DNA of 64,000 bases from Streptomyces cupreus (lineage in GTDB: Bacteria > Actinomycetota > Actinomycetes > Streptomycetales > Streptomycetaceae). The notes under the pieces are model-generated. The model was not told the DNA's origin, ran no database searches, and worked only from the letters and a program-made list of their open reading frames with translations. This document shows positions 49,875 to 58,502 of the stretch, in pieces. The position numbers were made by a program, and so were the translations under genes. How positions within the stretch are numbered: the stretch's first letter is position 1; each line of letters begins with the position of its first letter. The stretch is taken from contig NZ_JACMSF010000042.1 of the NCBI RefSeq assembly GCF_014257025.1, positions 1-64,000 of the forward strand. Direction: 5' to 3'.

Positions 49875-51302
49875 TCAGTGGCCCCCCTCCGGCGCCTTGC
49901 GCGGGAGCAGGGTCACGAGTGGCAGGCATACGGTGACGGCGGCGGCGACCGTGGTGAGGGTCAGTGTCGTGGCGTGGGCCTCGCCGCCGTCGGCCGCCTT
50001 GAAGTACACGGTCGTCACGGCCGCCGCCCCGATCGCGTTGGCCAGTTGCTGGACCGCGCTGAGCGAGCCGCTCGCGCTGCCCGACTCCTCCGGGGAGATG
50101 TCGCCGATGGTGATGTCGTAGACAGTGCCGAAGCAGGTGCCCATGCCGACGCCGATGACCAGCAGCGGTGGGACCAGGGTCCAGCCGTCGGCGCTGGACA
50201 GCGGGGCCAGCCAGACGCAGCCCGCCAGGATGATCAGCAGGCCGGCCAGGACCAGACGGCGGCCCAGAGTGTGGATCAGCCGGTAGCAGGCGATCGAGGC
50301 GATGACGATCCCCAGGGGCAGCGGGATCAGGCCCAGCGCGGTGCCCGCGGGGGAGCGGTGCAGCCCCTCCTGGAAGTGGAGGGAGATGACGTAGAGGAGT
50401 CCTGACGTCGAGGCGGAGACCACGATGCCGAGCGTCAGGCCGGAGGTGAAGCCGCGGTCCCGCAGGAGGGACGGCTTCAGGAGCGGGTTCGGTGCGGTGC
50501 GCTGGCGGTGGCAGAACCCGGCGAAGAGGACCGCGCCGAGCAGTAGGGCGACGAACGCCCGGGGCGTCCAGCCGTTGCCCGCGCCGTCGATCAGACCGCC
50601 GAGCAGACCGAGCAGCGCGCCGCCGAGCAGGGCCGAGCCGGGGCCGTCGACGCGGACGCTCCGGTCGCCGGTGTCGCGGGGCAGCAGGCGTACGGCGGCG
50701 AACAGGGCGGCGCCGCCGAGCAGCAGGTTGATCAGGAACATGGGGCGCCAGCCGAGGCCCGCGAGATCGGCGTCGACGAGGAACCCGGCGAGGATCGGGC
50801 CGCCCACGGCGGACAGGCCCATCACCGGCGCGAAGAGGCTGAACGCCTTGCCGATCTGCTCCCGGGGCCAGGTCGCGCCGATGATCCCGAAGCCCTGCGG
50901 GATGACGAGCGCCCCGAACGCGCCCTGGGCGAGCCGGGCGATCACCAGGAACACCGGACCCGGCGCGAGACCGCAGGCCAGGGACGCGACCACGAACCCG
51001 GTGAGGCCGATGAGGAACAGGCGCCGGCGGCCGTACTTGTCGCCGAGCCGCCCGCCGGGCACGAGCAGTACGCCGAGCGCGAGTGCGTAGGAGGCGCCGA
51101 GCCACTGGATCAGACCGGCGCCGCCGCCGAGGTCGGCCGTGATCGTGGGGGCGGCGATGTTGGTGATGGTGGCGTCGAGGAGGTCGAGGACGTCGGCGGC
51201 GAGGACGACCGCGAGGATCGCCCAGCGGGTGCACTGTGCCGGGGCGCCGTGCGGAGTGTCTCTTGCTTCATTTTCTTGTGCGTCATGCAGTGTCTGTGTC
51301 AC
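49875..51302 (-). CDS. DHA2-family (EmrB/QacA) MFS drug transporter
   Basis: A 475-residue protein with about 14 membrane spans. Motif D1 is LDLLDATITNIAAPTI, motif A GGRLGDKYGRRRLFLIG, and motif C near GLSAVGGPILAGFLVD. It likely exports toxic compounds by proton antiport. The GTG start at 51302 is selected because the frame beyond it lacks conservation. It is divergent from a flavin monooxygenase pseudogene and shares an intergenic operator-like dyad with it. Confidence 0.9.
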   Translation of the reverse strand: MTQTLHDAQENEARDTPHGAPAQCTRWAILAVVLAADVLDLLDATITNIAAPTITADLGGGAGLIQWLGASYALALGVLLVPGGRLGDKYGRRRLFLIGLTGFVVASLACGLAPGPVFLVIARLAQGAFGALVIPQGFGIIGATWPREQIGKAFSLFAPVMGLSAVGGPILAGFLVDADLAGLGWRPMFLINLLLGGAALFAAVRLLPRDTGDRSVRVDGPGSALLGGALLGLLGGLIDGAGNGWTPRAFVALLLGAVLFAGFCHRQRTAPNPLLKPSLLRDRGFTSGLTLGIVVSASTSGLLYVISLHFQEGLHRSPAGTALGLIPLPLGIVIASIACYRLIHTLGRRLVLAGLLIILAGCVWLAPLSSADGWTLVPPLLVIGVGMGTCFGTVYDITIGDISPEESGSASGSLSAVQQLANAIGAAAVTTVYFKAADGGEAHATTLTLTTVAAAVTVCLPLVTLLPRKAPEGGH

Positions 51303-51393
51303 GCAGATAAATATCCTGGCCCGGCCGGGGGGCGTCAATCGGATTGGAGGGAGGGGTGGAATACGGCGGACCCGCCGACCGTTCAGCGGTATA

Positions 51394-51407
51394 GTTGAAC
51401 AGTCAAC
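51394..51407. promoter_or_regulatory. GTTGA-ACAG-TCAAC operator-like dyad
   Basis: A 14-bp sequence with 5-bp arms lies 20 nt upstream of the flavin monooxygenase start and 91 nt from the divergent MFS gene. Dyads of this shape are typical of MarR or TetR operators and could control both genes. Confidence 0.55.
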
Positions 51408-51427
51408 AACATGGAGGGTGAGCGACC

Positions 51428-52499
51428 ATGCAGTTCGGGATCTTCAGCGTCGGCGACGTCACGCCGGACCCCACCACGGGCCGGACGCCGACCGAGCGGG
51501 AGCGCATCAAGGCCATGGTCGCCATCGCGCTGAAGGCCGAGGAGGTCGGCCTGGACGTCTTCGCGACCGGTGAGCACCACAACCCGCCGTTCGTACCGTC
51601 GTCCCCGACGACGATGCTCGGCTACATCGCGGCGCGGACGGAGCGGCTGATCCTCTCCACCTCGACCACGCTGATCACCACCAACGACCCGGTGAAGATC
51701 GCCGAGGACTTCGCGATGCTCCAGCACCTGGCCGACGGGCGCGTGGACCTGATGATGGGCCGCGGCAACACCGGCCCGGTCTACCCCTGGTTCGGGCAGG
51801 ACATCCGGTAGGGCATCAACCTCGCCATCGAGAACTACGCACCGCTGCATAACAGTTGCGTGGCGTGATAATGTGGCTGTGCTCTGTGACGGGGTGTCGC
51901 GGCAGGGTCTGCCGGAGGGGTGACGTCGTGCAAGCGGCCGAGCGCCCGTGAACCTCAGCCCAGGCCCTTGGGGTTGGAATCCCTCGCTTCACGCGAGGGA
52001 GGAGGCCAAAACAACATCTTCTGGCCCGTTTTCTGGGCGTCTAAAGGGCAGTTGAGCCGGACCGGGGTGCACCTCGTGCCCCGGGCACGGCACCCCCGAG
52101 CAGGCGATCGTCGGGCTCGGCGGGCAGGTGTTCATGCGGAAGAACTCCCAGGACGCGGTGCGCGAGTTCCGTCCGTACTTCGACAACGCGCCGGTCTACG
52201 GGCACGGCCCCTCCCTGGAGGACTTCACCGAGCAGACCCCGCTGACCGTCGGCTCGCCGCAGCAGGTGATCGAGAAGACCCTGTCCTTCCGCGAGTACGC
52301 CGGTGACTACCAGCGCCAACTCTTCCTCATGGACCACGCGGGGCTGCCGTTGAGGACCGTGCTCGAGCAGCTCGACATGCTCGGCGAGGAGGTCGTGCCG
52401 GTGCTGCGCAAGGAGTTCGCCGCCGGGCGGCCGGAGAACGTGCCGGACGCCCCCACCCATCAGACCCTGCTGGCCGCCCAGGAGGTGACCGTCGCATGA
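51428..52499 (+). pseudogene. LLM-class flavin-dependent oxidoreductase, disrupted
   Basis: The N-terminal 127 residues (MQFGIFSVGDVTPDPTTGR ... TGPVYPWFGQDIR) and the C-terminal part (VFMRKNSQDAVREFRPYFDN to the end) belong to one luciferase-like monooxygenase. Codon 128 is TAG where homologues have Gln, the reading continues past it as GINLAIENY, and then an IS200/IS605 remnant replaces about 60 codons. After it only a few residues (NNIFWP) are recognisable before another rearranged stretch of about 60 nt. The C-terminal frame remains open and overlaps the FMN reductase ATG. No functional enzyme can be made. Confidence 0.88.
51849..52009 (+). mobile_element. Internally deleted IS200/IS605-type element
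   Basis: The 160-nt insert begins with a left-end-like GTGGCGTGATAATGTGGCTG and ends with a hairpin, CCCTCGC-TTCAC-GCGAGGG (51981-51999), followed by GAGGAGG. Between them the frame encodes KRPSAREPQPRPLGLES, the C-terminal tail of TnpB proteins. TnpA and nearly all of TnpB are missing. In intact elements the tnpB 3' region with this hairpin is also the omega/reRNA scaffold, with the guide taken from the flanking DNA. Confidence 0.75.
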
Positions 52500-53092
52500 A
52501 GCTCGTCGTCGTCTCGGCAGGGCTGAGCGTCCCGTCCTCCACCCGACTGCTCGGCGACCGTCTGGCCGCCGCGGCCGCCGGGCGGACCGGGGCCGAGATC
52601 GAGGTCGTGGAGCTGCGCGACCTCGCGGTGGAGATCGCGCACAACTTCACCAACGGCTTCCCCGGCCGCAAGCTGGCCGCCGCGCAGGCGGCGGTCACGG
52701 AGGCGGACGGGCTGATCGTGGTCACGCCGGTGTTCTCGGCGTCGTACAGCGGACTGTTCAAGTCGTTCTTCGACGTCCTGGAGCAGGACGCGCTCGCCGG
52801 GAAGCCGGTGCTCATCGCCGCGACCGGCGGCACCGCCCGGCACTCCCTCGTCCTGGAACACGCCCTGCGCCCCCTCTTCGCCTACCTGAAGGCCGTGATC
52901 GTCCCGACCGGCGTCTACGCGGCCTCGGAGGACTGGGGAGCGGAGGGTCTGGACGGGCGTATCGAGCGGGCGGCGGGTGAGCTGGCGGCGCTGGTGAGCG
53001 GGCTGGGTTCGGTGCGACCGGCGAAGGACGACCTCGCTGTGGTGCCGTTCGCAGAGCAGCTGGCGGCGATATCCAGCCCGTCCGGCGTTTGA
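52496..53092 (+). CDS. NAD(P)H-dependent FMN reductase
   Basis: A 198-residue flavodoxin-like reductase: KLVVVSAGLSVPSSTRLLGDRL phosphate loop, VVTPVFSASYSGLFKSFFD and ATGGTARHSL. It belongs to the CE1759 family that supplies reduced FMN to the LLM monooxygenase encoded just upstream; the ATG overlaps that gene's stop (ATGA). With the monooxygenase broken, the reductase has lost its natural partner. The last residues (SSPSGV) and stop codon are contributed by a dispersed repeat (53073 onward). Confidence 0.9.
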   Translation: MKLVVVSAGLSVPSSTRLLGDRLAAAAAGRTGAEIEVVELRDLAVEIAHNFTNGFPGRKLAAAQAAVTEADGLIVVTPVFSASYSGLFKSFFDVLEQDALAGKPVLIAATGGTARHSLVLEHALRPLFAYLKAVIVPTGVYAASEDWGAEGLDGRIERAAGELAALVSGLGSVRPAKDDLAVVPFAEQLAAISSPSGV

Positions 53093-53150
53093 GGACGAGG
53101 CCCGTTCAGGGCCGAAGCGGGGGGCGTGGGGGCGGCAGCCCCCGCGCGGC
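53073..53150. repeat. Dispersed streptomycete intergenic repeat
   Basis: CCAGCCCGTCCGGCGTTTGA and the following GAGGACGAGGCCCGTTCAGG, GCCGAAGCGGGGGGCG and GGGGGCGGCAGCCCCC match a repeat I recognise as very common after genes in Streptomyces genomes. The last part forms a hairpin that may act as a terminator. It overlaps the final codons of the FMN reductase gene. Confidence 0.7.
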
Positions 53151-53236
53151 CGGGTGACAGTGAGAGCCCGGTAAGAAGGGTGACGGCAAGCTCGCTCGCA
53201 CGGCTGAATGGCCGGAGGCCTTGGCAGACTTGCTGC

Positions 53237-53968
53237 GTGCCTCACACCGTGCTCCTCGCCGAAGACGACCGCGCCATCCGGCATGCCCTGGAGCGTGCCC
53301 TGACCCTGGAGGGCTACCGGGTCACCGCGGTCGCCGACGGCGTGGAGGCGCTGGCGCAGGCCCACACCGCACCGCCGGACGTGCTCGTCCTCGACGTGAT
53401 GATGCCCGGCATCGACGGCCTCCAGGTCTGCCGGGTGCTGCGCGCCGAGGGCGACCGCACCCCGATCCTGATGCTGACGGCGCTCGTGGAGACCCAGGAC
53501 CGTATCGCGGGCCTGGACGCGGGCGCCGACGACTACGTCGTCAAGCCCTTCGACGTCGAGGAGGTCTTCGCGAGGCTGCGCGCCCTGCTGCGCCGCACCG
53601 GCCAGGGCGGGACCGGCGGCGCCGCCGTCGACGTACCGAAGAAGCAGGAACCCGAGCAGGTGCCCGAGCGGTACATGGAGGCGGCCGGGCTGCGGATGGA
53701 CCCGCAGGCGCGCCGGGCCTGGCGCGGCGAGCGGGAGCTGGAGCTGACCCGCACCGAGTTCGAGCTGCTGGAACTGCTCGTGCGCAACGCCGGGATCGTC
53801 CTCGACCACGCCACCATCTACGACCGCATCTGGGGCTACGACTTCGGCCCCGGCTCCAAGAACCTCGCCGTCTACGTCGGCTATCTGCGCCGCAAGCTCG
53901 ACGAGCCCGGTGCCCCGCCGCTCATCCACACGGTGCGCGGAGTGGGTTACGTGCTCCGGGAGGACTGA
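53237..53968 (+). CDS. OmpR/PhoB-family response regulator
   Basis: A 243-residue regulator. Receiver: LLAEDDRAIRHAL acidic pair, phosphoacceptor Asp in VLVLDVMMPG, Thr in LMLTAL, Lys in YVVKPFD. After a Gln/Glu-rich linker the winged helix (LELTRTEFELLELLVRNAGIVLDHATIYDRIWGYD, and YVGYLRRKLDEPG) binds DNA. The GTG at 53237 has no obvious ribosome-binding site. It is followed directly by its sensor kinase and resembles MprAB/TcrA-type systems. Confidence 0.92.
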   Translation: MPHTVLLAEDDRAIRHALERALTLEGYRVTAVADGVEALAQAHTAPPDVLVLDVMMPGIDGLQVCRVLRAEGDRTPILMLTALVETQDRIAGLDAGADDYVVKPFDVEEVFARLRALLRRTGQGGTGGAAVDVPKKQEPEQVPERYMEAAGLRMDPQARRAWRGERELELTRTEFELLELLVRNAGIVLDHATIYDRIWGYDFGPGSKNLAVYVGYLRRKLDEPGAPPLIHTVRGVGYVLRED

Positions 53969-55384
53969 GTGGGTCGCGTCGGGCGGCTGCTGCGGCGCCC
54001 GCGGCCCCGGCTGGTCTCCCTGCGCACCACGTTCGCGGTGTCCTTCGCCGCCGTCACCGCCGCGGTCACCGTGCTCGTCGGCATCCTGTCCTACAGCGCC
54101 GCCGCCCGGCTGGTGCGGGTGGACCAGCAGTCCGTGTTCGACGAGGTCGTGCAGGACGTGCGGAACGAGGTCAGCAACCGGCGGATGGACCCCGTGGACT
54201 TCTCCTCCACCGCGCCGGGCCACGATCTGGTACGCCCGGCCCGTACGGATGTGCAGGTGCTCGGCCCGGACGGCTCCGTCTACGACCCGGGGCGTCCCGG
54301 ACTGCCCGTCACCGACGCCGACCGGCGCATCGCCGCCCAGCGGGTCTCCGGGCGCACGGTCGTGCACGCGGACGTCGATGTCGGCGACGACGTCTACCGC
54401 GTCGCCACCGTCTCCTTCGGCGGTGGGCGGGGGGCGGTGCAGATCGCGCAGGAGTTCAGCAACACCGAGGATCTGCTGCGGACACTCCAGCAGCGGACGT
54501 TGATCCTCATGTCGGCGGTCGTGGTCGGGGCCGGGCTGTTCGGCTGGTGGCTGGCCCGGCGGATCACCCGGCGCCTGATCGTCCTCACCTCCGCCGCGGA
54601 GGACGTCGCGCGGACGCGCCGGCTCGGCATCCAGGTGCCGGTCACCGGATACGACGAGGTGGGGCGGCTCGGCCGTGCCTTCGACCGTATGCTCGGGCGG
54701 CTCGCCCAGTCCGAGGAGGACCAGCGGCGGCTGGTGCAGGACGCGGGACATGAGCTGCGTACGCCGCTGACGTCATTGCGGACCAACATCTCCTTGCTGC
54801 GCCGTATCGACGAGTTCCCGCCGGAGACCCGGGACGAGCTGGTCGCCGACCTCGCGCAGGAGGCACGTGAACTGACCGACCTCGTCAACGAGTTGGTGGA
54901 TCTGGCGGCCGGGCAGTCCGACACGGAACCGCCGCAACGGGTGGACCTCGCCGATATCGCGGAGGACGTGGCCGGGCTGGCACAGCGGCGCACCGGGCGC
55001 CGGATCGTGGTGCGGGCGAGCGGCGACACGACGACGGACGGACGGCCGGGGATGCTCCAGCGGGCCATGTCCAACCTGGTGGAGAACGCGGCGAAGTTCG
55101 ACCGTGGCGGAACGGCTCCCATCGAGATCAACGTGGCCGGGCCCGCGGTGCACGGGACGGTCCGGGTGGAGGTGCTGGACCGGGGGCCCGGAATCACGGA
55201 CGACGACCTCACGCACGTGTTCGACCGGTTCTACCGGGCCGCGGACGCTCGGTCGTTGCCCGGGTCGGGGCTCGGGCTGTCGATCGTGCGGGAGGTGGCG
55301 CTGGCGCATGGGGGCGCGACGTTCGCCGCGCGGCGGGCGGGAGGCGGGTCGGTGATCGGGTTCACGGTGGGGGGTGGGGTCTGA
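53969..55384 (+). CDS. HAMP-domain sensor histidine kinase
   Basis: A 471-residue kinase. Two spans (TTFAVSFAAVTAAVTVLVGILSY near 20 and LILMSAVVVGAGLFGWWLA near 180) enclose an outer sensor of about 130 residues. HAMP follows, then the H box DAGHELRTPLTSLRTN, N box NLVENAAKFD, G1 DRGPGI and G2 GSGLGLSIVREVA. GTG at 53969 touches the regulator stop codon (TGAGTG). Signal unknown. Confidence 0.93.
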   Translation: MGRVGRLLRRPRPRLVSLRTTFAVSFAAVTAAVTVLVGILSYSAAARLVRVDQQSVFDEVVQDVRNEVSNRRMDPVDFSSTAPGHDLVRPARTDVQVLGPDGSVYDPGRPGLPVTDADRRIAAQRVSGRTVVHADVDVGDDVYRVATVSFGGGRGAVQIAQEFSNTEDLLRTLQQRTLILMSAVVVGAGLFGWWLARRITRRLIVLTSAAEDVARTRRLGIQVPVTGYDEVGRLGRAFDRMLGRLAQSEEDQRRLVQDAGHELRTPLTSLRTNISLLRRIDEFPPETRDELVADLAQEARELTDLVNELVDLAAGQSDTEPPQRVDLADIAEDVAGLAQRRTGRRIVVRASGDTTTDGRPGMLQRAMSNLVENAAKFDRGGTAPIEINVAGPAVHGTVRVEVLDRGPGITDDDLTHVFDRFYRAADARSLPGSGLGLSIVREVALAHGGATFAARRAGGGSVIGFTVGGGV

Positions 55385-55410
55385 AGGTCCACTTCATTAG
55401 GCTCGGCCTT

Positions 55411-56672
55411 ATGCTGAGCCGTGAAGAGGGCGCCGCGCTCGCCGCGATCGATGATGCCGACATCGCCCGTACGCTGCTGGAACTCATAGCCGTCCCCAGT
55501 GTCACCGGCAGCGCTGCCGAGTCCGAGATCCAGCATCTTCTGGCCCGGAGGCTTGAGCTTCTGGACCTCGACGTCGACCTGTGGTCCATGGACCTCGACG
55601 CACTCCGCGCCCACCCCGACTTCCCCGGCTCCGAAGCCCCCCGCGACGAGGCCTGGGGACTGGTCGGTACGACGGCCGGCGGTGACGGGCCGACCCTCGT
55701 CCTTCAGGGCCATGTCGATGTCGTACCCCCCGGAGACCTCGCCACCTGGGACGGTGACCCCTTCGCCCCCCGCGTCACCGGAGATCTCGTGCACGGCCGT
55801 GGCGCCTGTGACATGAAGGCCGGACTGGCCGCGCACCTCGCCGCGCTGGCCGCGATACGGGCGGCCGGGGTTCGGCTGCGGGGGCGGGTCGCCGTGCACT
55901 TCGTCGTCAGCGAGGAAGACGGCGGTCTCGGTGCCTTCGGGACTCTGCAGCGTGGGTATCGCGGTGACGCCTGTGTCATCACCGAGCCGACCGGGGCAGT
56001 GTCATCACCGCCAACGCCGGTGCGCTGACCTTCCGGATCGCGGTGCCGGGGAAGTCCGCGCACGGCAGTTCACGCGAGCAGGGCGTGAGCGCGATCGACG
56101 CCTATCTGCCGTTGCACCGGGCGCTGGCCCGCCTGGAGGCCGAGCGGAACAGGGATCCCGCGCCGCTGATGGCCGAGTACCCGATCCCGTACGGCCTCTC
56201 CGTCGGCACCCTGCGCGCCGGTGACTGGGCGAGCAGCGTGCCCGACCTGCTGGTGGCCGAGGGACGGCTCGGGGTGCGGCTGGGGGAGGAACCCGCCCAT
56301 GCGCGGGCCGAGTTCGAGCGGTGCGTGGCCGAAGCCTGCGCCGAGGACCCGTGGTTGCGGGAGCATCCGGCGGTCGTGACCTGGCCGGGCGGACAGTTCG
56401 CGAGCGGTGCGCTGCCGGACGGACATCCCCTGGCGGACGTGGTGCGGGACGCGCGGGTCGACGCGGTCGGGGACGGGAAGCCGCGGGTGCGTGGGGCGAC
56501 GTACGGGAGTGATCTGCGGTTGTACGCCGGTGCCGGGATCCCCACGCTCCAGTTCGGGCCCGGGGACATCGCGGTCGCCCACAGTGCGCGCGAGCAGGTC
56601 TCGGTGCGCGAAGTCGTCGACGCGGCACGGACGTTGGTGCCGGTGATCCTGCGGACCGTCGGGACGAGGTGA
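55411..56672 (+). pseudogene. M20-family peptidase (ArgE/DapE/ACY1-like), frameshifted
   Basis: The first frame (55411-56028) has LQGHVDVVPPGD with metal His/Asp and GRGACDMKAGLAAH, ending VSEEDGGLGAFG with the catalytic Glu pair. The second frame (from about 56000 through 56672) continues SVITANAGALTFRIAVPGKSAHGS and runs to the normal C-terminus. The break is in ACCGGGGCAGTG (55990-56000), a loss of one base in a G run. It could be a real mutation or a sequencing error; if corrected, the gene would encode about 420 residues hydrolysing an N-acyl amino acid or dipeptide. Confidence 0.85.
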
Positions 56673-56707
56673 GCACCGGCGCCCGCGAGCGGGTCGGGCG
56701 CCGGTGC
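56673..56707. terminator. Terminator between M20 peptidase and polysaccharide lyase
   Basis: A perfect 13-bp stem, GCACCGGCGCCCG / CGGGCGCCGGTGC, with a 9-nt loop follows directly on the M20 stop codon and precedes the end of the convergent lyase gene by 9 nt. Confidence 0.9.
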
Positions 56708-56715
56708 GGCCGAGG

Positions 56716-58281
56716 TTACGGCGTGACCACCGTGCCGCCGAACGTCACCACCAGGCGTCCGTCCGAGGCGAAGGACCAGCCGAGGGCGCCGTCGTAGGAG
56801 GAGCAGCGGGAGCCGTTCGTGCCGGACCAGAACTGGTTGGTGCTGTCGGAGTCGCCGATGATCCGGTCGTTCGTGCCGCTGCTGAAGCGGCAGGAGGTGT
56901 TGTTCCGGAACACCGAGGTGCCCGCGTCGAAGTTGAAGTTGCGCTCGGTGTTGTCGACGCTGACGTTGTTGGAGATCGTCATCGTGCCCGGGTTGCTGTT
57001 GTACGTGAACCCGTGCTTGCCGTTGTCGAAGGCGATGCTGCGCCGCACGATGTGGTTGATCGGCACATTCTCGCCGCCCAGCTTGTAGCCGTTGCGGTCG
57101 CCGTTGCCGGCCTGGGAGCCGTCGCTGAGGGTGCCGTTCTCGTAGGAGAGGGAGTCCTCGATGGTCACCGTGCCGATGGGGTCGTAGTCGGAGTAGGTGT
57201 AGAGGTCCCAGCCGTCGTCGATGTTGTTGTGCGCCACGGCGTACCGGAAGACGTTCCCGGCACCGACGGTCAGCTTCGCGGCGAAGCCGTCCGCGTCCTC
57301 GCCGTCGGAGTCGGCGTTGTCGTGCGACTCGGCGCTCAGGATCAGGTTGTTGGACGGCCACTGCGCGGTCGGCGTGGTGGAGGCCATCCGGCCGAGCTGG
57401 AGCCCGGTGTCACGGTTGAAGCGTGTCACCGTGCGCTCGATGACGTTGTTGCTGCCGCCTACGAAGATGCCGTTGTCCCCGGCCCGTTCGACGACCAGCC
57501 CCTTGATGTGCCAGTACGAGGCGTTGAGCTGGAGCCCGCGGTTGGACGAACTCTCGCTCTGCGCCGAGAAGTTGAGCACCGGCGTCTCGCCCGGGTAGGC
57601 GGCGAGCGTGGTGCGGGCACTGGAGGTGCCGTTGCTGCCGGCCGGGATGGTGACCGTCGAGGACTGGTTGTACGTCCCTCCGCGCAGGTAGATGGTTCCG
57701 CCCGCGGAGATCCGGCTGATCGCCGAGGTGAGGGTGGTCGGCGCCGACTGGGTGCCGGCGGCGCTGTCGGTGCCGTTCGGGGCGACGTAGAGGGCGCTGC
57801 CGGTCGGCGGCGTCGTGTCCGACGTGACGACGTCCAGGTAGTCGAGGTTGGGCAGTCCGGCCGCGGTGGTCGGGCTGAGGCGGATGGTGTTGCTGCCCGC
57901 GTTCAGCGTCACGGTCAGCGTCTTGGTGACCCAGGTCGACCAGGCGCCGGTGCCCTCGAAGGACGGGGTCTGCACGGTGGTGCCGTTGACGATCAGGCTC
58001 GCCGGACGGGCGGTGGTGGTGCCGTTGGCGAAGCGGACGTTCAGGGTCGCCGTGCCGGCGGTGGCCGCGTTCACGGTGAACTGGGCGTACGCGCCACTGG
58101 CGTTGGTGCCGTTGCAGAAACCGCTGCCGGAGTACCCGGTCCAGTCGGAGTCGATGGTGCCGGTGCAGACGGCGGCCTCGGCCTCGTACCGGGTGGTCGC
58201 GGCCTGTGCCGGGTTGCCGGACAGCGCGACCAGCGCACCGGCGAGCAGTGCGGCGCACGCGAGGGCGGGTCTCAGGTGCAT
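56716..58281 (-). CDS. Secreted polysaccharide lyase (PL9-like beta-helix) with CBM
   Basis: A 521-residue extracellular enzyme. Sec signal peptide (MHLRPALACAALLAGALVALSGNPAQA) is followed by a CBM35/CBM6-like domain (YEAEAAVCTGTIDSDWTGYSGSGF ... AGSNTIRLSP ... LDYLDV) and a right-handed parallel beta-helix of about 350 residues with LYVAPNGTDSAAGTQSAP, GDNGIFVGGSNNVIERTVTRFN and the acidic SHDNADSDGEDADGFA calcium-binding segment typical of PL9 pectate/exopolygalacturonate lyases. It likely degrades pectin. GGAGG precedes the ATG, and a LacI-type operator lies upstream. Confidence 0.9.
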   Translation of the reverse strand: MHLRPALACAALLAGALVALSGNPAQAATTRYEAEAAVCTGTIDSDWTGYSGSGFCNGTNASGAYAQFTVNAATAGTATLNVRFANGTTTARPASLIVNGTTVQTPSFEGTGAWSTWVTKTLTVTLNAGSNTIRLSPTTAAGLPNLDYLDVVTSDTTPPTGSALYVAPNGTDSAAGTQSAPTTLTSAISRISAGGTIYLRGGTYNQSSTVTIPAGSNGTSSARTTLAAYPGETPVLNFSAQSESSSNRGLQLNASYWHIKGLVVERAGDNGIFVGGSNNVIERTVTRFNRDTGLQLGRMASTTPTAQWPSNNLILSAESHDNADSDGEDADGFAAKLTVGAGNVFRYAVAHNNIDDGWDLYTYSDYDPIGTVTIEDSLSYENGTLSDGSQAGNGDRNGYKLGGENVPINHIVRRSIAFDNGKHGFTYNSNPGTMTISNNVSVDNTERNFNFDAGTSVFRNNTSCRFSSGTNDRIIGDSDSTNQFWSGTNGSRCSSYDGALGWSFASDGRLVVTFGGTVVTP

Positions 58282-58306
58282 CGGGTGCCTCCAGGAACCT
58301 TGGGGG

Positions 58307-58318
58307 GTAAGCGCTTTC
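58307..58318. promoter_or_regulatory. LacI-family operator
   Basis: On the - strand the sequence reads GAAAGCGCTTAC, one base short of the perfect palindrome GAAAGCGCTTTC bound by LacI/GalR-type sugar regulators. It is 26 nt upstream of the lyase start, where a repressor would block transcription until pectin breakdown products appear (inference). Confidence 0.65.
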
Positions 58319-58402
58319 TCCGGGAAGCTTGGGTGTGGTGTTGTGTGCGCGTCAATATCCGCGTACTTGATTCTTATTCATGGACATGAACAAGCGAGCC
58401 GG

Positions 58403-58447
58403 GTGAACCGATCACGGGTGAACCGATCAGGGTTGAACCGATCAGAG
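58403..58447. repeat. Three tandem 15-bp direct repeats
   Basis: GTGAACCGATCACGG, GTGAACCGATCAGGG and TTGAACCGATCAGAG follow each other without spacing, then a partial GTGAAAGCCG. They occupy the divergent region between the lyase and the Met/His-rich protein gene, 56 nt before the latter. Each copy contains GATCA and could be a direct-repeat regulator site. Confidence 0.8.
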
Positions 58448-58502
58448 GTGAAAGCCGTACCCACGCCTGACGGTCCATGCCCGGATGCGAGGATGAGGCG
58501 CC

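Noticed and set aside
51920..52306. 128-residue frame across the IS605 remnant
   Set aside because: Starts with a TnpB tail and runs out of frame through the monooxygenase remains; not a real protein.
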